Positions 18,279 through 25,547 of a stretch of 64,000 nt of DNA are shown here, in pieces (positions within the stretch are counted from its first letter, which is position 1; each line of letters opens with the position of its first letter). The translations under genes were made by a program, and so were the position numbers. The DNA lies in the NCBI GenBank assembly GCA_013360445.1, contig JABWBP010000004.1, forward strand, positions 41,941 through 105,940, written 5' to 3'. A model generated the notes under the pieces. It saw only the letters and a list, made by a program, of their open reading frames with translations, made no database searches and had not been told where the DNA came from. Source of the stretch: Calditrichaceae bacterium (GTDB lineage Bacteria; Calditrichota; Calditrichia; RBG-13-44-9; J075).

Positions 18279-18667
18279 GGGTTTAGAAATATATCCTGTC
18301 TGGCGAGAGGCTTGTGGGGGTAATGCGGAGCGGGGTTTGGGGCGCCGTGAGGCGTGAGGCGTGAGGCGTGAAATGGAGTGCGTAGTGCGTATTCCGTATT
18401 CCGTTTTGATTACGCCTTACGCACTACGGAATACGCAATACTCCCCCCCCCCCCAATATTTAAAATTTGCCATTCCCGGGGTTTCATTTTTATATTTGGC
18501 CTGCGCCGGGAGCATTGGCGGCGATTGCGCGGCCGGTTAATTCTCTGAAGAGTTATGCCCGGCCAGGCGCGTTTTTCTGTTTACGCATTACGTTTCACGT
18601 TTTACTTCAAGTTTCAACCGTAATGCCCAACATTTAATCCAACCTAATAGATTCAAGGATTCGAAAT
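18279..18667. other. Intergenic region between divergent ABC operon and tex, rich in word repeats
   Basis: No gene is visible. It holds a tandem GTGAGGC run (18347-18371), an imperfect hairpin of GCGTATT/TTCCGTA words (18375-18444), a run of twelve C residues (18443-18454) and a stretch of ACGCATTACGTTTCACGTTTT words near 18580-18610. The tex promoter must lie here, but I could not place it confidently. Confidence 0.6.
18375..18444. repeat. Word-repeat hairpin, GCGTAGT/TTCCGTA family
   Basis: The left arm (18375-18403) begins GGAGTGCGTAGTGCGTATTC. The right arm (18417-18444), read on the other strand, begins GGAGTATTGCGTATTCCGTA. The same short words recur in both arms in shuffled order, so the stem is imperfect. 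Related words occur at 33891, 55983 and 57730. Confidence 0.65.
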
Positions 18668-20839
18668 ATGAACGAACAGGATTTTTACCAGGTCATTGCC
18701 GGGGAGCTGGATCTCCGCGCCATCCAGGTGGTGAATACCATCGAGTTGTTGGACGCCGGCAACACCGTGCCGTTCATCGCCCGCTATCGTAAGGAGGCGA
18801 CCGGCAAATTGGACGAAGAGCAAATCCGCGCCATCGAGGAGCGCATCAAATACCTGCGCATGTTGGAAGAGCGCAAGGCCACCATCCTTCACTCCATCGA
18901 AGAGCAGGGAAAACTGACCCCGGAACTGAAAGCGAAGATCGACGCGACCCTGAAACTTCAGGAGTTAGAAGACCTTTACCTGCCTTATAAACCCAAAAAA
19001 CGCACCCGCGCCACCATCGCCCGGGAGCGGGGGCTGGAGCCGCTGGCGGAGCTGATATTGAAGCAGGAGATCGAATCCGGCGATCCCCGGGAATTTGCCG
19101 CAAAATTCGTCGATCTCGAAAAGGAAGTGCCGGACGCGGAAGCCGCCCTCGCGGGGGCGCGCGACATCGTGGCGGAAGTGATTTCCGACGACGCGGAGGT
19201 GCGCAAGGCCATCCGGGAGCGCACCCGCAAATCCGGCATCATCGTCAGCCGGGCGCGAGATCCCCAGGAGAAGAGCGATTATGAAATATATTACGAATTC
19301 TCCGAGGCGCTGAGCAAGATCGTGCCCCACCGCGTCCTGGCGATCAACCGCGGGGAGCGGGAGAAATTCCTGAAGGTTTCCATCGACGCGGAGCCGGAAG
19401 CGCTGCTCTTAGAAATCCGCAATCACTACCTCACTAATCCCAAATCCATCTTCGCGCCGGAAATGGAAACCGCGCTGGCGGACAGTTACAAGCGCTTGAT
19501 CCAGCCTTCCATCGAGCGGGAAGTGCGCGCGGAGTTGTCCGACAAAGCGGACGAGCACGCCATCCAGATCTTCGCCAAAAATTTGAAGAACCTGCTCTTG
19601 CAGCCGCCCCTCAAGGGCAAAATCATCATGGGCATCGATCCCGGCTACCGCACCGGCTGCAAAGTGGCGGTGATCGACGAAACCGGCAAATATTTAGAGG
19701 GCGATACCATCTATCCGCACCCGCCCCAGAACAAGGTGTTCGAATCCAAAACCGTACTGCGCCGGCTGATCGAGAAGTACAAAGTAGATATTATTTCCAT
19801 CGGGAACGGAACCGCCTCCCGGGAAACCGAGGCGCTGGCCGCGGAGCTGATCCGGGAGATAAAAAGCCAGGAAAGCGCCCGCGAAGTGGTGTACACTATC
19901 GTCAACGAAGCGGGCGCCTCGGTCTATTCCGCCTCGAAAGTGGCCAAAGAGGAGTTCCCGGAATTAGACGCCAGCATGAGGGGCAATATTTCCATCGCCC
20001 GGCGGCTGATGGACCCCCTGGCGGAACTGGTGAAGATCGATCCCAAGCACATCGGGGTGGGGCTGTACCAGCACGACGTGAACCAGAAGCAGCTCGACCA
20101 GGCGCTGGAGCACGTGGTGGAATCGGCGGTGAACTCCGTGGGGGTGGACTTGAACACCTCCTCCCCCAGCCTGCTCCGGTACGTTTCCGGCCTCACCAGC
20201 CGCACCGCGGAGAATATCGTCAAGTATCGCGACAAGAACGGCAAGTTCCGCAGCCGGGAGGAGCTGAAAGAGGTTTCCGGGGTGGGCGAGATTGCCTTTC
20301 AGCAGGCGGCGGGTTTTCTGCGCATTCCCGAGGGCGGCAACCCGCTCGACAACACCGGCATTCACCCGGAATCATATCCTGCGACAGAAAAGTTGCTGGA
20401 GCTGTTCCGGGTGCGCGGCGACCGCAAGGCCTGGCGCACCTTGAAACAGCGCGTTCGCCAGGAAAAACGCAATTTGGCGCAGGTCGCGGAACAGGTGGGG
20501 GTGGGCGAGCCGACCTTAGAAGACATTTTGAACGACCTGGAAAAACCCGGGCGCGATCCCCGGGAGGAAATGCCCCAGCCGATCTTCAAGAGCGACGTGC
20601 TGAAAATGGAGGATTTGAAGGAGGGGATGATCCTGAAAGGCACGGTGCGCAACGTGGTGGATTTCGGGGCGTTCGTGGATATCGGGGTGAAGCGCGACGG
20701 GCTGGTGCACGTCAGCGAGATGGCGCAGCGCTACGTCAAAAACCCCTTAGAAGTGGTGGCGGTGGGGGACGTGGTCAGCGTAAAGGTGATCGGAATCGAC
20801 GCCGAGCGCGGGCGGGTGAAGCTGTCGATGAAAATTTGA
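18668..20839 (+). CDS. tex: Tex-type S1 RNA-binding protein
   Basis: 723 residues, the usual Tex length. The N-terminal helical region (NTVPFIARYRKEATGKLDEEQ) is followed by the YqgF-like RNase H fold (IIMGIDPGYRTGCKVAVID, about residue 320). Next come the helix-hairpin-helix region (VGVDLNTSSPSLLRYVSGL and FRSREELKEVSGVGEIAFQQ) and a C-terminal S1 domain (GTVRNVVDFGAFVDIGVKRD...VKLSMKI). Tex binds nucleic acid and influences transcription. The gene stands alone and ends in a strong hairpin at 20844-20876. Confidence 0.97.
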   Translation: MNEQDFYQVIAGELDLRAIQVVNTIELLDAGNTVPFIARYRKEATGKLDEEQIRAIEERIKYLRMLEERKATILHSIEEQGKLTPELKAKIDATLKLQELEDLYLPYKPKKRTRATIARERGLEPLAELILKQEIESGDPREFAAKFVDLEKEVPDAEAALAGARDIVAEVISDDAEVRKAIRERTRKSGIIVSRARDPQEKSDYEIYYEFSEALSKIVPHRVLAINRGEREKFLKVSIDAEPEALLLEIRNHYLTNPKSIFAPEMETALADSYKRLIQPSIEREVRAELSDKADEHAIQIFAKNLKNLLLQPPLKGKIIMGIDPGYRTGCKVAVIDETGKYLEGDTIYPHPPQNKVFESKTVLRRLIEKYKVDIISIGNGTASRETEALAAELIREIKSQESAREVVYTIVNEAGASVYSASKVAKEEFPELDASMRGNISIARRLMDPLAELVKIDPKHIGVGLYQHDVNQKQLDQALEHVVESAVNSVGVDLNTSSPSLLRYVSGLTSRTAENIVKYRDKNGKFRSREELKEVSGVGEIAFQQAAGFLRIPEGGNPLDNTGIHPESYPATEKLLELFRVRGDRKAWRTLKQRVRQEKRNLAQVAEQVGVGEPTLEDILNDLEKPGRDPREEMPQPIFKSDVLKMEDLKEGMILKGTVRNVVDFGAFVDIGVKRDGLVHVSEMAQRYVKNPLEVVAVGDVVSVKVIGIDAERGRVKLSMKI

Positions 20840-20843
20840 AAAA

Positions 20844-20876
20844 AGACCTCGAAGGTTTCCGAAACCTTCGAGGTCT
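20844..20876. terminator. Terminator hairpin after tex
   Basis: AGACCTCGAAGGTTTC and its perfect reverse complement GAAACCTTCGAGGTCT meet around a single central C, right after the tex stop. The motif belongs to the AACCT-type palindromes that recur at 25334 and 27410, so it may be both a terminator and a dispersed repeat. Confidence 0.75.
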
Positions 20877-20978
20877 ATAAATCGATGTCCCTTCTCCAAA
20901 AATCAAGTTTATAGGTTTGATTTTTCCCGATAATTGCATAAATTCAGGCGGTTATTTTTTTTTGAACAATGAATGCGG

Positions 20979-21089
20979 TAGTGGTTCAGTTTTGACTGAT
21001 GAAAGAGTAATTGCCACTCCCGAAGGAACCACTTCGTGGGTGGCTTTGTGGCATGAAAACAAATCGTATCAGTCAAAATATAACCACTA
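20979..21089. repeat. Long inverted repeat with nested hairpin
   Basis: Left arm 20979-21000 and right arm 21068-21089 are complementary over 19 of 22 bases (blocks TAGTGGTT and TTTTGACTGAT). The 67-bp loop holds a second hairpin at 21013-21044 (GCCACTCCCGAAG versus CTTCGTGGGTGGC, 11 of 13 paired). The inner word CCGAAGGAACCACTTCGTGG recurs with two changes at 43228-43247. A small open frame across it (20917-21111) has no recognisable features. It could be a MITE-like element or a structured RNA upstream of the next gene. Confidence 0.6.
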
Positions 21090-21117
21090 CTATGAATGCA
21101 GGAGCGGATGAACGGAA

Positions 21118-21675
21118 ATGAGCACCATACGCGGGGTAATATTTCATTCACGGCTGGATTACATTGAAAAGCATATCGACGGGGGTACCTTCAAAAAAAA
21201 CGGGGAGAAGTTGTCGCCCCCGGCGCGCCAGGTGCTCTTCGACCAGGTTTTCCTGGCCAGCAAATACCCCTTCGAGATGTTGAAAGAACTGGATAAAATT
21301 CTGCCCGAGATCACCTCCGAGGCGCCCGAGCCGCTGTTCCGCAAAATCGGCCGGGATTTCGCGCAAACGCTGCTGGACCGCTATTTCTTCAACTATATCG
21401 AAGCGCAGAAACCCCATAAATTCCTGCACCAGTTCCAGCGCTTGTATGACAATTTGTGGGACTTCGGGCGCTATGAATTAATGTCCGGGGAAACGCAAAA
21501 GGTGCAGGTGCGCCTTACCTACGAGGAAGAAGTCCACCCGGAATACCACTGGTTCATGGAAGAATTTTTCAAGGCCGGGGTGGAAATTTGCAGCGGCAAG
21601 AACGTTTCCGTGAGCCGCATCTCCAACAACGCGGGGAATGAAGAAAGCCAGGTTTACCAGATCTCCTGGCGTTGA
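21118..21675 (+). CDS. Uncharacterised protein, distantly DUF2378-like
   Basis: 185 residues, soluble, no signal peptide. The layout KYPFEMLKELDKIL, then KIGRDFAQTLLDRYF, RYELMSGETQKVQVRLTYEE and FFKAGVEICSGKNVSVS resembles the DUF2378/TIGR02265 fold seen in signalling proteins of myxobacteria, but the match is by eye and weak. It lies after the long inverted repeat and 350 bp before the satD-like gene, on the same strand. No operon partner is obvious. It is a credible gene from length and codon pattern; function unknown. Confidence 0.6.
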   Translation: MSTIRGVIFHSRLDYIEKHIDGGTFKKNGEKLSPPARQVLFDQVFLASKYPFEMLKELDKILPEITSEAPEPLFRKIGRDFAQTLLDRYFFNYIEAQKPHKFLHQFQRLYDNLWDFGRYELMSGETQKVQVRLTYEEEVHPEYHWFMEEFFKAGVEICSGKNVSVSRISNNAGNEESQVYQISWR

Positions 21676-22025
21676 TCGGCGCTTCCGGCGGAGATAGCTT
21701 CTCAGAAACTCATTCTGAGGATGAATGGATTGATGGATTGACGGTCTAAAACTTACTGACTGTTTGAGTTTCTCTGTGCCTTCTGTGTCTTTTGCATGGT
21801 GAGTTCATCGAACCATGTGGTTAATTTTTTCAGCTTGCGTAACATCAATTAACCATTTAGCCATCAATCCGTCGCCCCGGTACGCATGTGATGCCGCGCA
21901 ACAAATTTTGCTTGCAGTTTGCGTTCTTTTATGCACTCCATTTTGATTTACAGGCTTAAATCCTGTAAACAGTTGTCATAATTCAGTTCACGTTAGCCGA
22001 ATCGGCCAAATTTCAGGTGGCGAGG
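21676..22025. other. Intergenic region with two hairpins and GGATTGA word repeats
   Basis: No gene is visible in 350 bp. Arms at 21717-21746 (GGATGAATGGATTGATGGA) and 21845-21873 (AACCATTTAGCCATCAATCC) form a distant inverted repeat. A short hairpin TTTACAGG...CCTGTAAA (21947-21969) lies closer to the satD-like gene. Confidence 0.55.
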
Positions 22026-22724
22026 ATGGAATCGGAAGATAAACTATATGTGGTGATTATTGGAGACGTCAGCGGCTCCAAACAGTTGAGCGGCCGGAAC
22101 CGCTATCAAACCCAGTTGTTCATGAAGTCTGCCATCGTGCAGATCAACGAGGAATTTCACCAGTACATCGAGGCGCCCTTTACCATTACCAAGGGGGATG
22201 AATTCCAGGGGTTGCTCACCGACCTGGAAGCGGCCTTCCGCATCGTGTTGGCGCTGGAAAAGCTCACTTTCCCGACCCGCCTGCGCTTTGGCATCGGGGT
22301 GGGGACGGTGTATAAAATGGGCGGGCGGCTTCCCATCGAGATGGACGGGCCGGCCTTTCACCGCGCCAACGCCGCGCTCAATTACGCCAAGAAGAAGAAA
22401 ATCACCTATTTTCTGAAAACCCAGGAGCCTTCGCTGGATATGCTGGTGAATACCATCTTCCATTTGATGGCCGCCATCAAGCAGCGCTGGAATGAACGGC
22501 ACTACCGCCTGTTCTGGCGCTACAAAGACCTGGGCACTTACCGGGAAGTAGCGGTGTTAGAAAACATCAGCCCCCAGGCGGTCTGCGACGCCTTGAAAAC
22601 CGCCCGCGCTCTCAACGTCAAATCCGCGGAAGAAAGCCTGATGGAATATTTCCGCACCTTCCCCATCGCCGCGGGCTATTCCGGGGAGATGTTATTGGAA
22701 TCCGGGGGAGTCAAGCTGCGGTAG
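22026..22724 (+). CDS. SatD family protein
   Basis: 232 residues. The N-terminal half reads YVVIIGDVSGSKQLSGRNRYQTQ, FTITKGDEFQGLL and TRLRFGIGVGTV; the IGDVxxSK and KGDEFQ signatures define the SatD family, known from a Streptococcus acid-tolerance locus but without a known activity. The C-terminal third looks like a helix-turn-helix (YREVAVLENISPQAVCDALK). I start at the ATG at 22026 because AGGTGG lies the right distance ahead; a GTG three codons upstream has none. The 3' end overlaps the convergent CPBP protease gene by 49 bp, so the two transcripts are antisense to each other. Confidence 0.82.
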   Translation: MESEDKLYVVIIGDVSGSKQLSGRNRYQTQLFMKSAIVQINEEFHQYIEAPFTITKGDEFQGLLTDLEAAFRIVLALEKLTFPTRLRFGIGVGTVYKMGGRLPIEMDGPAFHRANAALNYAKKKKITYFLKTQEPSLDMLVNTIFHLMAAIKQRWNERHYRLFWRYKDLGTYREVAVLENISPQAVCDALKTARALNVKSAEESLMEYFRTFPIAAGYSGEMLLESGGVKLR

Positions 22725-23530
22725 TAACGATCCAGGTATTGCACCGCCGCAAATACCACAACCGCGGAGAGCAGCAGCAGCAACGGGGAAACGTGCCCTT
22801 TCCATTCATAGTAGGGGAGTTCTTTCGAAAAGTCGATATTGAAATACAGCAGCGCCACTCCGTTGTTGATGGCGTGGCAAATAATCGCCGGAAAGATACT
22901 GTTCGCCCGCCAGGCCAGGTAGCCTAACACGAAGCCGAACAAGAAAATTTGCGCCGCAATGTAGGGATTCAGGTGAATGATCGCCCAGCCTAAGCTGGTG
23001 TAGATGACCGCCTGGGTCACGTTGATGTGTTCTTCCATACTCTTTTGCAAAAATCCCCGGAAAACCGCCTCTTCCATCACCGAAGCCAGCACCACCGCGC
23101 TCAGAATTACCAATAGTAGTTCCAACCCCGAAGTCACCTTCATAATATTGACCATCTCCGTCATCCACTCCTCCGGCATGGGGATAAATTGTTGAATGAG
23201 CCGGTCGATTTCATCCAGCAAAATCGTCAAGCCCAGTCCCAGCGGAACGCTCAACCAGAGAATTTTTGGGGGCGTTCGTCTCCAGCGGAAGATGTCGCGG
23301 AGCGAGAGGCCGCGCTTCCATAAATAAAGGAGAGGCACCATCCCTAAGCATAACTCCCCCAGGGCCAGGGCGATTTTGATCCCCAGGGGGCTGAAAGTGC
23401 CCTCCTTCTCTCCCGGGAAGACAAAAATGAGCAGGGAAGGGATCAGGAAGGAGAAGAAAAAGGCGCTGAGAATAACCACCACCGCCTCGAAGGGCGCGGG
23501 AGTTGCAGAAGGGGTTTTGTTCTCTTCCAA
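22676..23530 (-). CDS. CPBP family intramembrane metalloprotease
   Basis: 284 residues with about seven membrane helices. The family motifs are present: ASVMEEAVFRGFLQ (EExxxR), AIIHLNPY (the first His motif) and AIICHAINN (the last His motif). CPBP (Abi/CaaX-like) proteins are glutamic- or metalloprotease-like membrane enzymes with roles in prenyl-protein processing, bacteriocin immunity or stress; the substrate here is unknown. It starts 12 bp downstream of the RNA methyltransferase stop, so the two are probably cotranscribed. Its end overlaps the satD-like gene on the opposite strand by 49 bp. Confidence 0.9.
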   Translation of the reverse strand: MEENKTPSATPAPFEAVVVILSAFFFSFLIPSLLIFVFPGEKEGTFSPLGIKIALALGELCLGMVPLLYLWKRGLSLRDIFRWRRTPPKILWLSVPLGLGLTILLDEIDRLIQQFIPMPEEWMTEMVNIMKVTSGLELLLVILSAVVLASVMEEAVFRGFLQKSMEEHINVTQAVIYTSLGWAIIHLNPYIAAQIFLFGFVLGYLAWRANSIFPAIICHAINNGVALLYFNIDFSKELPYYEWKGHVSPLLLLLSAVVVFAAVQYLDRYYRSLTPPDSNNISPE

Positions 23531-23541
23531 AGGCGATTACC

Positions 23542-24336
23542 TTAACGTTTTCTGGGCGTTTTAGAAAGCTGGCCGGCGATGTGGTCCATGAAAATTCCCC
23601 CGGCAATGGCCACGTTCAGGGATTCCGCCTGCCCGTATTTCCAGATTCGCACCGTGTCGTCCGCCTGCGCTTCCAGGTCCGCGGTCAGTCCGAAGGCTTC
23701 CCCGCCCAACAGCAGCGCCGCCGGCTTGCGGAAACGCGCGGTTTGCAGGGTGGTTTTTCCGTGCAAAGAGGAGGCGATGATCCGGAAGCGGCTCTCTTTC
23801 AGGCGGCGGATTTCTTCGGACAGATCCGGCGTTGAATAGACCGGCAGGTGGAAGATCGATCCCATGGTGCCGCGCAGCACCTTGGGGTTGAAGGGATCCA
23901 CGCAGTCCGGGGAGAGAATGACCGCCCCGGCGCCGTACCAATCCGCGGTGCGGATGATCGCTCCTAAGTTGCCGGGATCGCGCACCCCTTGCAGCAGCAC
24001 CACAAAAGAGGCTTTCCGCAGGTTCAACTGCTCCGGCAGGTAGGAGGGCATTCGCAGCACCATCAGCACTCCCTGGGGCGTTTCGGTATCCGCCAACTGC
24101 CGGAACTGCGCCGGGGCAAGCGCCCGCCAGGGTATTTTCTTCAGCCGGAAGTGCTCCGCGAATTGCTCCCAGTGCTCCGAACGGGTAAAATCCTCGCTGA
24201 CGAAGGCGATCTCCGTCTCCCAGCCGGAGCGCAGCGCCTCCTGGCACAGGCGTACCCCTTCGATGATGAATTTGCGCTCTTCCTGCCGCTTCTTCTTTTT
24301 GTGAAGCTGGAGATAGGGCCGCCAACCTGCGCTCAT
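23542..24336 (-). CDS. TrmH/SpoU-family RNA 2'-O-methyltransferase
   Basis: 264 residues. An N-terminal substrate-binding domain (KFIIEGVRLCQEALRSG) precedes the trefoil-knotted SPOUT domain. Its three motifs are DPGNLGAIIRTADWYGA (motif 1), LLLGGEAFGL (motif 2) and AESLNVAIAGGIF (motif 3). It uses S-adenosylmethionine to methylate a ribose in rRNA or tRNA; the domain layout resembles RlmB/TsnR-type 23S methyltransferases, but the target nucleotide cannot be fixed. It lies upstream of the CPBP gene, and a GGTTGAAT-word hairpin lies just before its start. Confidence 0.92.
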   Translation of the reverse strand: MSAGWRPYLQLHKKKKRQEERKFIIEGVRLCQEALRSGWETEIAFVSEDFTRSEHWEQFAEHFRLKKIPWRALAPAQFRQLADTETPQGVLMVLRMPSYLPEQLNLRKASFVVLLQGVRDPGNLGAIIRTADWYGAGAVILSPDCVDPFNPKVLRGTMGSIFHLPVYSTPDLSEEIRRLKESRFRIIASSLHGKTTLQTARFRKPAALLLGGEAFGLTADLEAQADDTVRIWKYGQAESLNVAIAGGIFMDHIAGQLSKTPRKR

Positions 24337-24363
24337 TATTGCAATCGCTTTCTGCCAATGGCG

Positions 24364-24445
24364 TGGTTAAATTGCTGAATGGTTGAATGGTTGAATGGTT
24401 GGAGGATAAGGCCATCCAGCCATTCAACCATTTAACCATTCAACC
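24364..24445. repeat. Word-repeat hairpin, GGTTGAAT family
   Basis: The left arm (24364-24402) is built of GAATGGTT units. The right arm (24411-24445) carries AACCATTTAACCATTCAACC. The arms pair imperfectly over about 35 bp with an eight-base loop. It lies between the divergent methyltransferase and Yip1-like genes. The same words build the hairpins at 42153 and 62559. Confidence 0.75.
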
Positions 24446-24474
24446 TGACAGGGTTGGCAAGATACGCAAGAAAT

Positions 24475-24508
24475 CCCCCCCGGCGTAATGATTTTTCATC
24501 TTCCGGGG
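24475..24508. repeat. Short GC-rich hairpin
   Basis: CCCCCGG and CCGGGGG arms enclose a smaller TGA/TCA pair in an AT-rich loop. It lies about 80 bp before the Yip1-like gene. It may be a leader structure; no promoter could be assigned. Confidence 0.45.
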
Positions 24509-24589
24509 GTTGGATAAATGCGGGATGTTCGATAAATTCACACCCGTCAAGCAAAGGAATCTTCACATCCATCACGAAAAGGAGAATAC

Positions 24590-25318
24590 ATGAACCCTGA
24601 AACTACCACCCCCAAAGAAATGGGAACGCTGGAAAAAATCGTCTCCATCTTCGTATCCCCCACGGAGACGTTCAAAAGCTTAGATCGCAAGCCGGATTGG
24701 ATCGTTCCGTTTGTGATCGTGCTGATCCTCACCTTAGGGATGCAATATCTCACCCTGGACATCCAGATCAATGATCGCCTGGCCATGATGGAGGCGCAGG
24801 GGGGAATGTCCGACGAGCAGCTCCAGGCCGCCAGCGCCCAGATGCGCGGTCCCATGCGCTATATCGGGCTTATCACCACCCCTTTCGCCATTCCGGTGGT
24901 GTGGGTGGTGCTGGCCGGTCTGCTGCTCCTTGCCGCAAATTTGACCCTCGGCGCGGAGGCGGAAGTCAAATTCAGAAAAGTTTTCTCCATGGTGGCCTGG
25001 AGTTCCCTGGTCTCCTCCCTGGCGATCATTCTGCTCACCGCGCTCATGCTCATGAAGGGAACCAGCTTAGGCGTCACCACCGACCTCACCCCGCTCATGC
25101 CCGCCCAGCCCTTGGGAGAAGCCAAAACGCTAACCCACCGGCTGCTCTCCAAACTGGATATTTTCACCATCTGGCAATTGATCCTGTGGACCCTGGGATT
25201 GAGCGTGTTTTACCGGGTTGCTCCCCCAAAGGCGGCCATCCCGGTGCTTTCTTTGTGGATCATCTGGATCGTGGTCAGCGTGGTTGCCGGGGGATTTTTG
25301 GGGAAATTCGGAATGTAG
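24590..25318 (+). CDS. Yip1-family integral membrane protein
   Basis: 242 residues. The start EKIVSIFVSPTETFKSLDRKPDWIVPFVIVL is characteristic of bacterial Yip1-domain proteins. About five membrane helices follow (around 42-60, 95-120, 133-155, 190-207 and 215-240). A strong ribosome site (AAGGAG) precedes the start. Bacterial members have no settled function; a membrane-organisation role is only suggested by homology to eukaryotic Yip1. It stands alone and is followed by two hairpins. Confidence 0.85.
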   Translation: MNPETTTPKEMGTLEKIVSIFVSPTETFKSLDRKPDWIVPFVIVLILTLGMQYLTLDIQINDRLAMMEAQGGMSDEQLQAASAQMRGPMRYIGLITTPFAIPVVWVVLAGLLLLAANLTLGAEAEVKFRKVFSMVAWSSLVSSLAIILLTALMLMKGTSLGVTTDLTPLMPAQPLGEAKTLTHRLLSKLDIFTIWQLILWTLGLSVFYRVAPPKAAIPVLSLWIIWIVVSVVAGGFLGKFGM

Positions 25319-25333
25319 GGGGGGGCGGAGTGT

Positions 25334-25366
25334 AACCTCCCGAAGGCTGCAAACCTCCGGGAGGTT
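25334..25366. terminator. AACCTCCCG hairpin after the Yip1-like gene
   Basis: AACCTCCCG and CGGGAGGTT form a nine-base-pair stem around a 15-base loop, 16 bp after the stop. It belongs to the same palindrome family as the element at 27410-27442. Confidence 0.6.
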
Positions 25367-25372
25367 TGGATA

Positions 25373-25402
25373 AAAGGATTCCCTCGCCAGCGGGAATCCT
25401 TT
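25373..25402. terminator. Second hairpin after the Yip1-like gene
   Basis: AAAGGATTCCC and GGGAATCCTTT pair perfectly over 11 bp around an eight-base loop. A short GGTTTTG follows. It works as a terminator candidate for the plus strand. Confidence 0.6.
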
Positions 25403-25490
25403 CCGGTTTTGTTGAGTTCAACAAATAAAATTACTCGAAGATAATCTCACGCCCCGGTTGGATCAAGCCAGCCGGGGTTTCGGCGTTGCC

Positions 25491-25516
25491 GGAGTGCAAA
25501 ATTTATTTTGCACTGC
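25491..25516. repeat. GTGCAAAA palindrome upstream of the first propeller gene
   Basis: GGAGTGCAAAAT and ATTTTGCACT pair around a short centre. It is one of four related elements in the window (also 29209, 36824 and 60667). Confidence 0.6.
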
Positions 25517-25547
25517 CCCGGTAGAGCCCAACATCAGGGGGTGTAAC

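Noticed and set aside
20917..21111. Small plus-strand ORF of 64 codons
   Set aside because: It spans the long inverted repeat, has no ribosome site and no protein-like motif.
24364..24445. CRISPR-like array suspected from the repeated GGTTGAAT units
   Set aside because: The units are 7-8 bases with no spacers and face a complementary arm, so it is a hairpin and not a CRISPR array. No cas gene is present.
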